Of a stretch of 14,650 nt of DNA, positions 5,453 through 12,981 are shown in pieces. Under the pieces are notes generated by a model, which worked only from the letters and a program-made list of their open reading frames with translations, made no database searches and was not told the origin of the DNA. The translations under genes were made by a program, and so were the position numbers. Each line of letters opens with the position of its first letter. Position 1 is the stretch's first letter. Source of the stretch: CAYMNU01 sp964391885 (GTDB lineage: Archaea; Altiarchaeota; Altiarchaeia; JAFGQM01); NCBI GenBank assembly GCA_964391885.1, contig CAYMNU010000065.1, forward strand, positions 1-14,650, in the 5' to 3' direction.

Positions 5453-6086
5453 CTTGGGTTATTTTGAATCTTAGTGAAATGCCCTCGGGCTTGAACTTGT
5501 GCCTGATGAGCTCGGCTATGCGGAAGGGGCCTTCCTTTTTTAGGCTTATAACTACCTTTGTCCAGTACCTGAGGACGTCCCTGCCCACGGGAACGGTCTT
5601 GGACTCATCGCCGTTTTTCGAAAAGCTGCTATAAACCTGGTTGGTGATGACTACGGGTATATTATATTTGGCAGCAAGCTTCATAAGCTTGGCGAGTTGT
5701 TTTGAAAGCTCCCTGTTCACTGCATAAACATCGTTGGAAGACATTTCCAGGCGATATAAAGAGACTAGGGAATCCACGATTATCAAGCCTGTGTCGCTTG
5801 TCACAAGGTCGTCCAGCTTGTTTATAGCTATCTTCTGCTCGTCAAAGTCAGAAGGCGCAGCAACTATTATGCTCTTGAGGAGCCCGGGATCGCCGGAGAC
5901 CTGTTTGAACCTTTCGGTGGAAAAGGAGCCCTCAGTGTCTATGAATATGACCTTTTTGCCTGACTTTGCGACTTTCACTGCTGCTATCATGCAGAGGTTG
6001 CTCTTGCCGCTTGCGGGCTCGCCGTAGATTTGCGTTATGGTTTTAGGCAAAAAGTCCGTAAGCTCAGAAAAGCTGAATTTGTGCAT
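5412..6086 (-). CDS. radB: DNA repair and recombination protein RadB
   Basis: RadB is the archaeal RecA/RadA paralogue that assists homologous recombination; it binds DNA and ATP but has weak ATPase and strand-exchange activity. The 224 residues hold just the RecA core. Walker A is GEPASGKSN (22-30), an FIDTEGSFS segment lies near 48-56, and Walker B is GLIIVDSLVSL (about 99-109). ITNQVY is the L2-side motif, followed by RYWTKVVISL. There is no N-terminal helix-hairpin-helix domain, which separates it from RadA. The last 15 or so residues (GIQEESASHNSA) come from the long overlap with the DJ-1 gene and are probably not conserved. It is the first gene of a minus-strand operon and diverges from the CDC48-type gene across 93 bp. 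Confidence 0.92.
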   Translation of the reverse strand: MHKFSFSELTDFLPKTITQIYGEPASGKSNLCMIAAVKVAKSGKKVIFIDTEGSFSTERFKQVSGDPGLLKSIIVAAPSDFDEQKIAINKLDDLVTSDTGLIIVDSLVSLYRLEMSSNDVYAVNRELSKQLAKLMKLAAKYNIPVVITNQVYSSFSKNGDESKTVPVGRDVLRYWTKVVISLKKEGPFRIAELIRHKFKPEGISLRFKITQDGIQEESASHNSA

Positions 6087-6179
6087 GCCTAATTAGAGGA
6101 AAACCAAAGAAAAGGGAAATAAAGGGGGCTTGGGTTTGGGGCGCCAGTCGCTTTTATCTTTTCTGGGGATATTATACCA
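6087..6179. promoter_or_regulatory. Divergent promoter region between radB and the CDC48-type gene
   Basis: On the plus strand CTTTTATC at 6151-6158 is centred about 25 bp before the ATG at 6180. This is the spacing expected for a TATA box that drives a leaderless transcript, and no ribosome binding site precedes that ATG. On the minus strand a weaker CCTTTATTTCC lies about 33 bp before the radB ATG. Both are pattern-based. Confidence 0.5.
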
Positions 6180-8333
6180 ATGGTAATCAAGCTTAGAATC
6201 GCAGAGGCCTTCCGCAATGATGTGGGGAGGGGCATGGTACGTGTGGACGGCAAAGTCCTTGAAGAGCTCAATCAGCCCAGTGGGGGCGCTGTCGAGATAC
6301 TCGGCAAGAAAAAAACAGTTGCAATACTTTGGAGAGGCCACCCAAACGACGAAGGCCTTGGCATGATACGCATGGACGGCTTCACCCGCCACAACTGCGG
6401 GGTTGCCCTGGGCGACACTGTGATGATAAGGAGAGTTATGCCCAAGGATGCTGGGGCAATAGAGTTCGCGCCCACCGAGACCGTGAGGATATCGGGTAAT
6501 TTCAGCCAGTATCTAAAACACAGACTCATGAACCGGGTTCTGATGCAGGGCGACAGGATAGTTGTAGGTGTTTTAGGCTCAAGCATACCCTTTATTGTAA
6601 AAAGCACAGAGCCGGGAGATGCTGTCGCGATACGGGAATTCACGCAAATCAGCGTGCAGGGCAAGCCTGTAGTCCCGCAATACAAGATGCCGAAGATAAG
6701 CTATGAAGATATTGGAGGCCTTGGAAAAGAGATACAGAAAATAAGGGAAATGGTAGAGCTGCCGATGAAACACCCCGAGCTATTCAAAAAGCTGGGCATA
6801 GAGCCGCCAAAAGGGATATTGCTCTATGGGCCCCCAGGGACCGGAAAAACACTCTTGGCGAAGGCTGTGGCAAGCGAAATAGAGGCCAATTTCATAGTCA
6901 TAAACGGACCCGAAGTAGTGAGCAAGTGGTACGGTAGCAGTGAGGAAAACCTTAGGAGAGTCTTCAAAGAGGCACAGGATAAGTGCCCTTCGATAATATT
7001 TATAGATGAGATAGACTCAATAGCCCCCAAGCGTTCCGAAGTACAGGGCGAGGTAGAAAAGAGGATAGTCGCCCAGCTGCTCACTCTGATGGACGGCCTC
7101 GAGGCACGGGGGAATGTAATAGTCATCGGAGCAACTAACAGAGAGGATGGCATAGACATGGCCCTCAGGAGGCCGGGAAGATTTGACAGGGAGATATCCG
7201 TCGGCGCTCCCGACAAGGAGGGCAGGAAAGAAGTCCTTCAGATACATACTAGGAACATGCCGCTTGCAAAGAACATAAGCCTTGACGAGATTTCATCAAG
7301 CACCCATGGATTCGTGGGAGCCGACCTTGCGGCGCTTGCCAAAGAGGCTGCCTTTGGGGTATTGAGGCGCAACCTGCCAAAGATGGATTTAGAAAAGGAT
7401 GAGATACCCGAAGAAGTCCTGGAAAAGCTACTCGTGACAAAAAGCGATTTTGTAGAGGCTCTAAAAAATGTAGGCCCATCGGCTATGCGCGAGCTTATGG
7501 TAGAAATACCGAATGTGGGGTGGGCTGATGTCGGCGGATTGGAAGAGATAAAAGAGTCTATGGTAAAAATCGTCGAAAAGCCTATAAAGAAGCCTGAAGT
7601 TTTCAAAAGAATGGGCATCAAGCCCACAAAAGGAGTCCTTTTATACGGTCCGCCCGGATGTGGGAAGACGCTTTTGGCGAAGGCTGTGGCAGGAGAAAGC
7701 GAATGCAACTTCATAAGCGTCCGGGGACCTGAGCTGCTAAGCATGTGGGTAGGTGAAAGTGAAAAGGCAATTAGAGAAGTCTTCAAAAAGGCGAGACAGG
7801 TAAGCCCGTGCATAATCTTCTTCGATGAAATAGATGCTATAGCAGGCAGAAGGGGTGAGGATACCTCACGGGCATCGGATAGAGTACTGAATCAGATACT
7901 GACTGAGATGGACGGGATTGAGAAACTGGAGAATGTCATTGTAATGGCGGCCACCAACAGGCCAGACCTCGTTGACCCTGCAATTATGAGGCCCGGGAGG
8001 TTCGACCAAATAGTGCTTGTAGGGCCCCCGGATGCAAAAGCGAGAAAAGAGATTTTCAAAGTCCATACAAAACCCATGCCTATCGGAAAGCTAGATCTTG
8101 AAATGCTTATCGCCGCGACTGAGGGCTATACCGGGGCAGATATAGAATCACTCTGCAGGGAAGCTGCATACCTTGCCATGGACAGGGATTCAAAATCCGT
8201 GTCCCAAGATGATTTTGAAAGGGCGTTGGAGAAAGTGAAGCCCTCTGTGGGAGAAGGGGACCTTGATGCTTATGAAAAATATATGGAAATGTCAAAAGGT
8301 GCCTGCGCAGGCGGGGAACCCAGCTACGCATAA
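6180..8333 (+). CDS. CDC48/VAT-type AAA+ ATPase
   Basis: This 717-residue hexameric unfoldase of the p97/CDC48/VAT family uses ATP to pull apart proteins, often ahead of the proteasome. Residues 1 to about 180 are the N-domain (start VIKLRIAEAFRNDVGRGMVR, double-psi barrel then a second barrel). The D1 AAA domain has Walker A GPPGTGKT (217-224), Walker B DEID (276-279), pore loop KWYG and RPGRFDREI. The D2 domain has GPPGCGKT (490-497), DEID (549-552), pore loop MWVG and RPGRFDQI. Both ATPase sites look active. The T to C change in the second P-loop is the form found in eukaryotic p97. The tail is short and lacks the HbYX ending of some archaeal proteasome activators (it ends GEPSYA, so S-Y-A at the terminus). 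The probable TATA box fits a leaderless transcript from 6180. Confidence 0.95.
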   Translation: MVIKLRIAEAFRNDVGRGMVRVDGKVLEELNQPSGGAVEILGKKKTVAILWRGHPNDEGLGMIRMDGFTRHNCGVALGDTVMIRRVMPKDAGAIEFAPTETVRISGNFSQYLKHRLMNRVLMQGDRIVVGVLGSSIPFIVKSTEPGDAVAIREFTQISVQGKPVVPQYKMPKISYEDIGGLGKEIQKIREMVELPMKHPELFKKLGIEPPKGILLYGPPGTGKTLLAKAVASEIEANFIVINGPEVVSKWYGSSEENLRRVFKEAQDKCPSIIFIDEIDSIAPKRSEVQGEVEKRIVAQLLTLMDGLEARGNVIVIGATNREDGIDMALRRPGRFDREISVGAPDKEGRKEVLQIHTRNMPLAKNISLDEISSSTHGFVGADLAALAKEAAFGVLRRNLPKMDLEKDEIPEEVLEKLLVTKSDFVEALKNVGPSAMRELMVEIPNVGWADVGGLEEIKESMVKIVEKPIKKPEVFKRMGIKPTKGVLLYGPPGCGKTLLAKAVAGESECNFISVRGPELLSMWVGESEKAIREVFKKARQVSPCIIFFDEIDAIAGRRGEDTSRASDRVLNQILTEMDGIEKLENVIVMAATNRPDLVDPAIMRPGRFDQIVLVGPPDAKARKEIFKVHTKPMPIGKLDLEMLIAATEGYTGADIESLCREAAYLAMDRDSKSVSQDDFERALEKVKPSVGEGDLDAYEKYMEMSKGACAGGEPSYA

Positions 8334-8376
8334 TTCATAAACTTATTTTTAACCAGCCTTTATTAATAACTTAAGC

Positions 8377-9855
8377 ATGGAAATCGGAGTATCTAAGACC
8401 GTCGTAGTAGGCATCGGCGGTGCCGGGTGCAAGATTGTCCGGCAGCTTTCAGGCGCGACCCAAGGAAATTGCGAGCTGGTGGCCTTAGACAAGGACGGGC
8501 GGGAGCTCGACTCGCTTGCCGGGAATGTCACCAAGTTCGAAGTAGGTGAGGCTTTGGGCGGTAAGTGCAGCTGTTTTGAAGAGCTAAAAAGCATGCTACA
8601 TGCAGAGATATCCGGCATTGAAGAAAGCATCAAAGGGGCAGGAATGGTAGTAATCGTGGCGGGCCTGGGTGGAAAGACCGGCACATGCCTCTCTGGATTC
8701 ATAGCCGACCTGTGCCTGAAAAAAAATATATTCACACTATTTCTGCCTATCTATCCGCTCTCAAGCAGCAAGGGCTTCAAAGATGCTGAGACGACAGTGA
8801 AGAGTATGAAAGAGAAGGTGGGCGGTATTGTCATTGTTGACAACAATCTTAAAAAAGAGGGCGGGAACATACCGATGCTCCAGGTCTTCGGAAGGGTAAA
8901 CGCTATAATACGGACCTTCATACTCTCTCTAATAAGCTCAATTTCCGGAAATGGGCCGACGAATCTAGGTATTGACGACCTTATGCACTTCTTCCATGGG
9001 GATGTTTTTTTCATTCTTACCTCAGGCAGCTACAATGACTTGTTGAAGTCCTGCAAGAAGGCGATGGATGAAATATCGCTTTATGCAGACCAGAATGAAG
9101 TGAGAAGGATACTTATAATAGCTTCCACCCCGGGCGAGGTTAGCATAGGTTCTATGAGAGAGCTGAATGCGATGATAGGTGAGCGCTATGATTCCCAGGG
9201 CGTCAGATGGGTAAACAGCATTTCAAGGGGAGGTACAATGCTCCTGATGGTGTCTGCAATAAGCGACCTGCCGCTTGTTGAAGGTGTCGAGATGCCTGAA
9301 AGCATAAAGGGCGATAGGGAGGAATACGGAAGCCATGTTGAGCCCAGGGCCGCTGTAGAAAAGACGCAAGAAGTGGATAATCAAGATGAAGAAAAACAAT
9401 CTGATGAAGAGGTTGGCGAAGCGAAAGCATCAGAGCTTGAGAAAAGCAGTGTTGGAGTAGAAGAGAATAAAAAGGAAGAGGGAATATCCGAGCTGAAAGA
9501 GGAAGATGAAGAAAGTGGTGAACGAGAGCTAGAGGAATGTGAGCAGAATCTTGAAAGCGTGCTATGTGAAGACAATGATTTTGACAATCACGTCAGTGAG
9601 ACTATGGTAGCCATGTCGCCGAAGAGGCCGAAAAGCCAGGCCCTGATAGGCTTGGATAAGGCTGAAGAAGAGGTTAGGGAAGAATCCCCGGAAGAGCCGA
9701 GTGTCAGGGAAGAGCCTTGGGAGGACCCTGAAGAAAGCGAAGATGACCTGGATGAGGTAATCGGCGAGCTGACAGGTTTCCCGGTATTCAAGAAGGACAA
9801 AAAGGGCCAGAAGAGGCTGGGCGACTACGACGACCTGGGAATCGGCTATATTTAG
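8377..9855 (+). CDS. Divergent FtsZ/tubulin-family GTPase with acidic C-terminal tail
   Basis: Residues 1 to about 305 follow the FtsZ fold in order. The T1 loop GIGGAG is at 12-17. The T4 tubulin signature is altered to GLGGKTGTC (96-104, usually GxGGGTGTG). A VFGRVNAIIRTFI helix follows, and the T7 loop is NLGIDD (196-201), where FtsZ has NxDxxD. The first catalytic Asp of T7 is therefore Gly198, while D201 is kept. After the C-terminal FtsZ subdomain (ILIIASTPGEVS...) comes a tail of about 185 residues, highly rich in Glu and Asp with no visible fold. It ends in a basic patch (KKDKKGQKR) and RLGDYDDLGIGYI. The short end motif recalls the C-terminal peptide by which FtsZ binds membrane partners. 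The protein is too diverged to be the main FtsZ; a paralogue for scaffolding or envelope work is more likely. The next gene, 30 bp on, encodes a surface protein. Confidence 0.85.
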   Translation: MEIGVSKTVVVGIGGAGCKIVRQLSGATQGNCELVALDKDGRELDSLAGNVTKFEVGEALGGKCSCFEELKSMLHAEISGIEESIKGAGMVVIVAGLGGKTGTCLSGFIADLCLKKNIFTLFLPIYPLSSSKGFKDAETTVKSMKEKVGGIVIVDNNLKKEGGNIPMLQVFGRVNAIIRTFILSLISSISGNGPTNLGIDDLMHFFHGDVFFILTSGSYNDLLKSCKKAMDEISLYADQNEVRRILIIASTPGEVSIGSMRELNAMIGERYDSQGVRWVNSISRGGTMLLMVSAISDLPLVEGVEMPESIKGDREEYGSHVEPRAAVEKTQEVDNQDEEKQSDEEVGEAKASELEKSSVGVEENKKEEGISELKEEDEESGERELEECEQNLESVLCEDNDFDNHVSETMVAMSPKRPKSQALIGLDKAEEEVREESPEEPSVREEPWEDPEESEDDLDEVIGELTGFPVFKKDKKGQKRLGDYDDLGIGYI

Positions 9856-9885
9856 TTTTTTAATGATAATTGCTAAAATAATAAA

Positions 9886-11112
9886 ATGCCCAAACACATA
9901 ATACTCGCTATTATAATTGCACTGGCTTGTGTGAATATTGCTTCTGCCGTGACCATAATGCCAGGCTTGAATGCGGTTCCTGGCAGAGACTCCTTTATCC
10001 AGGACGGGAGACTTAGCCTCACAATCAGAGTGAAGAACCCCAATACTGATATAAGCATAACTGGAGTGCTTATAAACGCTTCTGCTACCGGAAGTCTTGT
10101 GGTTTCGCCGGCTTCGCGTACGATAAGCAGCATAGCACCGGGTAAATCCAGCGATGTGGCGCTCACTATTACGGGGGATGTGGAGGGAAGCGAAACGCTG
10201 ACGATAAAGGTGATTGAAGGGACATGCGGTGACGAATGTGAAGTTAGGGCAACATCTTTGAATATCGAGCTCAGGCAGCCCCGGAGAGAAATAAGCATCG
10301 TCGGGCCGAAGAAGGAGATAACCTGGGTCGTAGAGGATAAGACACAGCCTGCGACTGTGAGCTTCGACGCCTTGTTGAGGAACACCGGTGAAGTCGAGCT
10401 GAAGGAAGTTACAATAACAGGGGAGTTTAATGAGGAGCAGCTAAGCTGTAAATTCGACTCCAAAAAAATCAGCATACCTGCAGGCCAGACAGGGAAGCTA
10501 AGTGTGAGCTGCGAGAATGTGAGCACCGGCAAGAGGATGATGTTCTACGTTGAGGACAAAACCGGCGAAGCCTGGGATAGGGAAACACTGGAATTCAAGC
10601 TAGCAGAGCCGTTTAGGCTGAATGAGATGAGAATCATTTCGCCGGTTGAGAACGCCGAGTTTAGGCTTGGCGAGTTTGGGGGTCATATAACGGTTTTGGT
10701 GGAAAATAGCGGTGATGCCGGTTTAAGCGGCGTGTGTACAAGAGTGGAAAACATGCAATTCACAAGTGACGGCTGCGCAGATTTGGCAGTGGGGGCGAAC
10801 CACAGCTTCCGCCTTAATATAATCCCGGAATCAAACATCACCAATGCGTATATCGTAGCAAGTGATTCTGAAAACAAGACTGATGCATCAGTCACAGTAA
10901 GGATAATAAAGATTGCAGCACTGCGCCCGCCGATAAACGATACGCCCGTTATTAATGACAGCGTGCCAGATGAGCCGGAGGTTCCGGATGAGGTCGAGGA
11001 AGAGGAAGAGGAGTTTTCGTTTCCGATGGAGATTTTAGTGATATTGATAATATTGATACCAGTTATCATACTCGTGGTCTACATAAAAAAGAGCGTGGCC
11101 AGGGCAGAATAG
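9886..11112 (+). CDS. Secreted single-pass surface protein with CARDB-like beta domains
   Basis: This 408-residue protein has a signal peptide (MPKHIILAIIIALACVNIASA, probable cut after A21). About 340 extracellular residues follow, arranged as three beta-sandwich-like units (roughly 25-125, 130-235 and 240-350) with the alternating pattern of CARDB/COG1361-type archaeal surface proteins. Next come an acidic Pro/Glu stalk (about 360-380), one membrane helix (383-400) and a basic cytosolic end KKSVARAE. Each unit has a pair of cysteines (GTCGDEC, LSC...VSC, GVC...DGC) that may form disulfides. At least seven N-x-S/T sequons (NAS, NVS, NHS, NIT, NKT, NDT, NDS) suggest N-glycosylation. It lies 30 bp after the FtsZ-like gene, so the two are probably co-transcribed. 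Its stop is one base from the stop of the opposing phosphotransferase gene. The partner or ligand cannot be read from the sequence. Confidence 0.82.
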   Translation: MPKHIILAIIIALACVNIASAVTIMPGLNAVPGRDSFIQDGRLSLTIRVKNPNTDISITGVLINASATGSLVVSPASRTISSIAPGKSSDVALTITGDVEGSETLTIKVIEGTCGDECEVRATSLNIELRQPRREISIVGPKKEITWVVEDKTQPATVSFDALLRNTGEVELKEVTITGEFNEEQLSCKFDSKKISIPAGQTGKLSVSCENVSTGKRMMFYVEDKTGEAWDRETLEFKLAEPFRLNEMRIISPVENAEFRLGEFGGHITVLVENSGDAGLSGVCTRVENMQFTSDGCADLAVGANHSFRLNIIPESNITNAYIVASDSENKTDASVTVRIIKIAALRPPINDTPVINDSVPDEPEVPDEVEEEEEEFSFPMEILVILIILIPVIILVVYIKKSVARAE

Positions 11113-11113
11113 C

Positions 11114-11725
11114 CTAAATGCGAAGGGCGAATACTATTCTTTGTACTGCCGTTATGTGAGACAATACCGCCGTAGAAGCAAGCATATAAACTAGGAGCGA
11201 GGGGTGGAATGCCCCTAAAATCATACCCGCAAAGACCATGCCAAGCCTCTCGCCGCGCTCTATTAGCCCGCCCATCCTTACGAGATCTTCTTTCTCAGTT
11301 ACCAAGCCCCGGTGGTCGGCGTATGCGCGCACGAATGTGGGTAACATCCCTCCTGAGATAAGAAGGGCTATCCAATACACATGAGGGATAAAAAGGTCTG
11401 GGGCTATGCTGTTCATCAGGAAAACCAACAGGCCCATGTAAAGCAAAAGTTCTACGTAACGGTCTATTATCCCGTCAAGAAATGCTCCAAGATTGCTGAC
11501 TGCGCCGGTGACGCGTGCGACGGCCCCGTCGATTGCATCCACGAGCCCTGAGAGTATGAATAAGGCAGCCCCCAACAGAAGCTCGCCGTAGAGCAATGCA
11601 AGGAAACCCAAAAAAGCAGGAAGGAGAGCGATCACAGTCCAGGTATTCGGGCTTATGGGCAGCTTTGAGAACAGCATGCCCAGCTTCACGCTCGCGTTTC
11701 CGGATGCACCTGATGCCTTAAGCAT
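11114..11725 (-). CDS. CDP-alcohol phosphatidyltransferase, probably archaetidylinositol phosphate synthase
   Basis: This 203-residue integral membrane enzyme carries the complete family motif: D63-A-I-D66-G67, A70-R71, G80, D84 and D88 (pattern DxxDGxxARx8GxxxDxxxD), the site that binds Mg2+ and the CDP-alcohol. Several hydrophobic segments (about 31-60, 90-108, 115-130 and 160-200) fit the six-helix fold. The neighbour 6 bp upstream is inositol-1-phosphate synthase. The likely reaction is therefore CDP-archaeol plus inositol phosphate giving archaetidylinositol phosphate and CMP. Closely related enzymes use glycerol phosphate or serine, and the motif alone does not tell them apart; the operon makes inositol phosphate the best guess. 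The start MLKASG, followed by KLPISPNTWT, is normal for the family. It ends tail to tail with the surface-protein gene. Confidence 0.87.
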   Translation of the reverse strand: MLKASGASGNASVKLGMLFSKLPISPNTWTVIALLPAFLGFLALLYGELLLGAALFILSGLVDAIDGAVARVTGAVSNLGAFLDGIIDRYVELLLYMGLLVFLMNSIAPDLFIPHVYWIALLISGGMLPTFVRAYADHRGLVTEKEDLVRMGGLIERGERLGMVFAGMILGAFHPSLLVYMLASTAVLSHITAVQRIVFALRI

Positions 11726-11731
11726 TTTCTA

Positions 11732-12820
11732 TTATCTTTCACGCTCTCCCCTGATAAACTCCGCGACCATCTGCTTGGCCAGGGAATCGGGGTATTGTAT
11801 AGGCGGCGACTTCATGAAATACGCGGAAGGCGATAACAGCATACCTCCGACGCCCCTGTCGAGTGCGAGCTTCGCGCAGCGTATTGCGTCGACTATGACG
11901 CCTGCCGAGTTCGGGGAATCCTCTACCGAAAGGCGCAGCTCCAGGTTCATCGGCACATCGCCGAACTGCTTACCCTCCATGCGTATAAAGCATACCTTGT
12001 TGTCCTTGAGCCAGGGCACGTGGTCAGAAGGGCCGACATAGATGTCCTCGTCAGGGAGCCTCTGGGGCAGCTGGCTCTGGACTGAATTGGTCTTGGAAAT
12101 CTTCTTGCTCTTCAGGCGGGAGCGCATGAGCATGTTTTGGAAGTCTGTGTTGCCCCCGACATTAAGCTGGTATGTGTGTTCCAGCGGCTGGCCCCTGTCG
12201 ACAAAGAGCTTTGTCAGGACACGGTGAACTATAGTTGCACCCACTTGGCTTTTTATGTCGCTGCCGATGACCGGGATTTTTTTCTCTTCAAACTTTTTTA
12301 TCAGCTCGGTCTCGTTTTGGATGAATACAGGTATTGCGTTGATGAATGCGACGCCAGCGTCCAAGCATTCCCTAGCATAGAAGCGCACCGCGTCCTCTGA
12401 GCCCACGGGACAATAACAGACGCAGACCTCTGCGCCGCTTTTTGCAAGCTCTTCCTTGACGTTGACTGGCTTCTGAGACGGATCGACTAAGAAGGCGTCT
12501 TTTACCGTCTCTCCGACGCCGTCGAGTACAGGGCCTTTCTTGACTTCAACATTCCATTTAGGGACCTTGCTGAACTTTGTAGTGCAGTTCGGTGGAGAGA
12601 ATATCGCCTCGCTAAGGTCAGTGCCCACCTTTCGCTTATCCACATCGAACGCGGCGACGAACTCGATGTCGCTGAGCTTATATCCGCCGATGACATTGTT
12701 CATGAGGCCGGGTATCAGCTCGTCTGTTGCGCCAATATCTTTGTAGTATTCAACTCCCTGCACAAGGGATGAAGCGCAGTTGCCGATGCCGACGATTGCG
12801 ACTTTTATCTTCTTGCTCAT
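11732..12820 (-). CDS. ino1: myo-Inositol-1-phosphate synthase
   Basis: The enzyme turns glucose 6-phosphate into inositol 1-phosphate using bound NAD. At 362 residues it is the size of archaeal and actinobacterial forms. The signatures are the NAD-binding VGIGNCASSLVQG (residues 10-22), the catalytic core GSDIKSQVGATIVHRVL with its lysine, LNVGGNTDFQNM, and SVEDSPNSAGVIVDAIRCAK near the C-terminus. The gene is the first of a two-gene operon with the phosphotransferase, and the product would serve as the polar head group of membrane lipids or as a precursor of compatible solutes. The leader (12821-12900) holds a TATA box but no ribosome binding site. A palindrome next to the box suggests repression. 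Confidence 0.95.
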   Translation of the reverse strand: MSKKIKVAIVGIGNCASSLVQGVEYYKDIGATDELIPGLMNNVIGGYKLSDIEFVAAFDVDKRKVGTDLSEAIFSPPNCTTKFSKVPKWNVEVKKGPVLDGVGETVKDAFLVDPSQKPVNVKEELAKSGAEVCVCYCPVGSEDAVRFYARECLDAGVAFINAIPVFIQNETELIKKFEEKKIPVIGSDIKSQVGATIVHRVLTKLFVDRGQPLEHTYQLNVGGNTDFQNMLMRSRLKSKKISKTNSVQSQLPQRLPDEDIYVGPSDHVPWLKDNKVCFIRMEGKQFGDVPMNLELRLSVEDSPNSAGVIVDAIRCAKLALDRGVGGMLLSPSAYFMKSPPIQYPDSLAKQMVAEFIRGERER

Positions 12821-12851
12821 TTTTTAGTTTTGATTTCTCTTAGCCCGTTTG

Positions 12852-12873
12852 TTTTACAGTGGTAAAATATATA
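12852..12873 (-). promoter_or_regulatory. TATA box with overlapping palindrome upstream of ino1
   Basis: On the minus strand TATATATTTTA (12873-12863) lies about 48 bp before the ino1 ATG. Overlapping it, TTTTAC-agtg-GTAAAA (12852-12867) is a perfect 6+6 palindrome located between the box and the expected start of transcription (near 12843). An operator here would block the promoter. The TTTTACAG part recurs about 70 bp upstream. Confidence 0.55.
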
Positions 12874-12896
12874 CGGTAAATAGAAAAAGAGGGTAT

Positions 12897-12922
12897 AAAA
12901 ATCAAGCCTCACCTTCGGTGAG
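12897..12922 (-). terminator. Hairpin plus T5 run downstream of lysA
   Basis: CTCACC (12908-12913) and GGTGAG (12917-12922) form a 6-bp stem with a 3-nt loop. On the minus strand, TTTTT at 12901-12897 follows six bases later. It lies 60 bp past the lysA stop and may end the dapF-lysA transcript. Another T5 run on the plus side (12928-12932) would fit the other direction, where no gene needs it. Confidence 0.5.
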
Positions 12923-12927
12923 ACGAC

Positions 12928-12964
12928 TTTTTACAGATTCGTATAGATTATACTACTGTAAAAA
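12928..12964. repeat. Nested inverted repeat TTTTTACAG...CTGTAAAAA
   Basis: Outer arms TTTTTACAG (12928-12936) and CTGTAAAAA (12956-12964) match over 9 bp. Inside them GTATA (12941-12945) and TATAC (12949-12953) match over 5 bp around GAT. It starts 17 bp after the lysA stop. It could be a 3' stem-loop of the lysA mRNA or a distal binding site for a regulator of ino1, since TTTTACAG is also at 12852-12859. Confidence 0.55.
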
Positions 12965-12981
12965 TAGGCATATCAAGAAAA

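Noticed and set aside
7238..7813. Minus-strand open frame (191 codons) inside the CDC48-type gene
   Set aside because: It is complementary to the two AAA domains. Its Ser/Phe-rich product has no domain and is an antisense shadow.
9873..10532. Minus-strand open frame (219 codons) opposite the surface-protein gene
   Set aside because: The plus frame has a signal peptide, a membrane helix and paired cysteines; the minus frame is Ser/Thr/Val-rich without a fold pattern, so it is a shadow.
12907..12923. UUCG tetraloop hairpin
   Set aside because: The sequence CCTTCGG looks like a cUUCGg loop, but the bases flanking it do not pair in that register. The stable fold is a 6-bp stem with a 3-nt loop.
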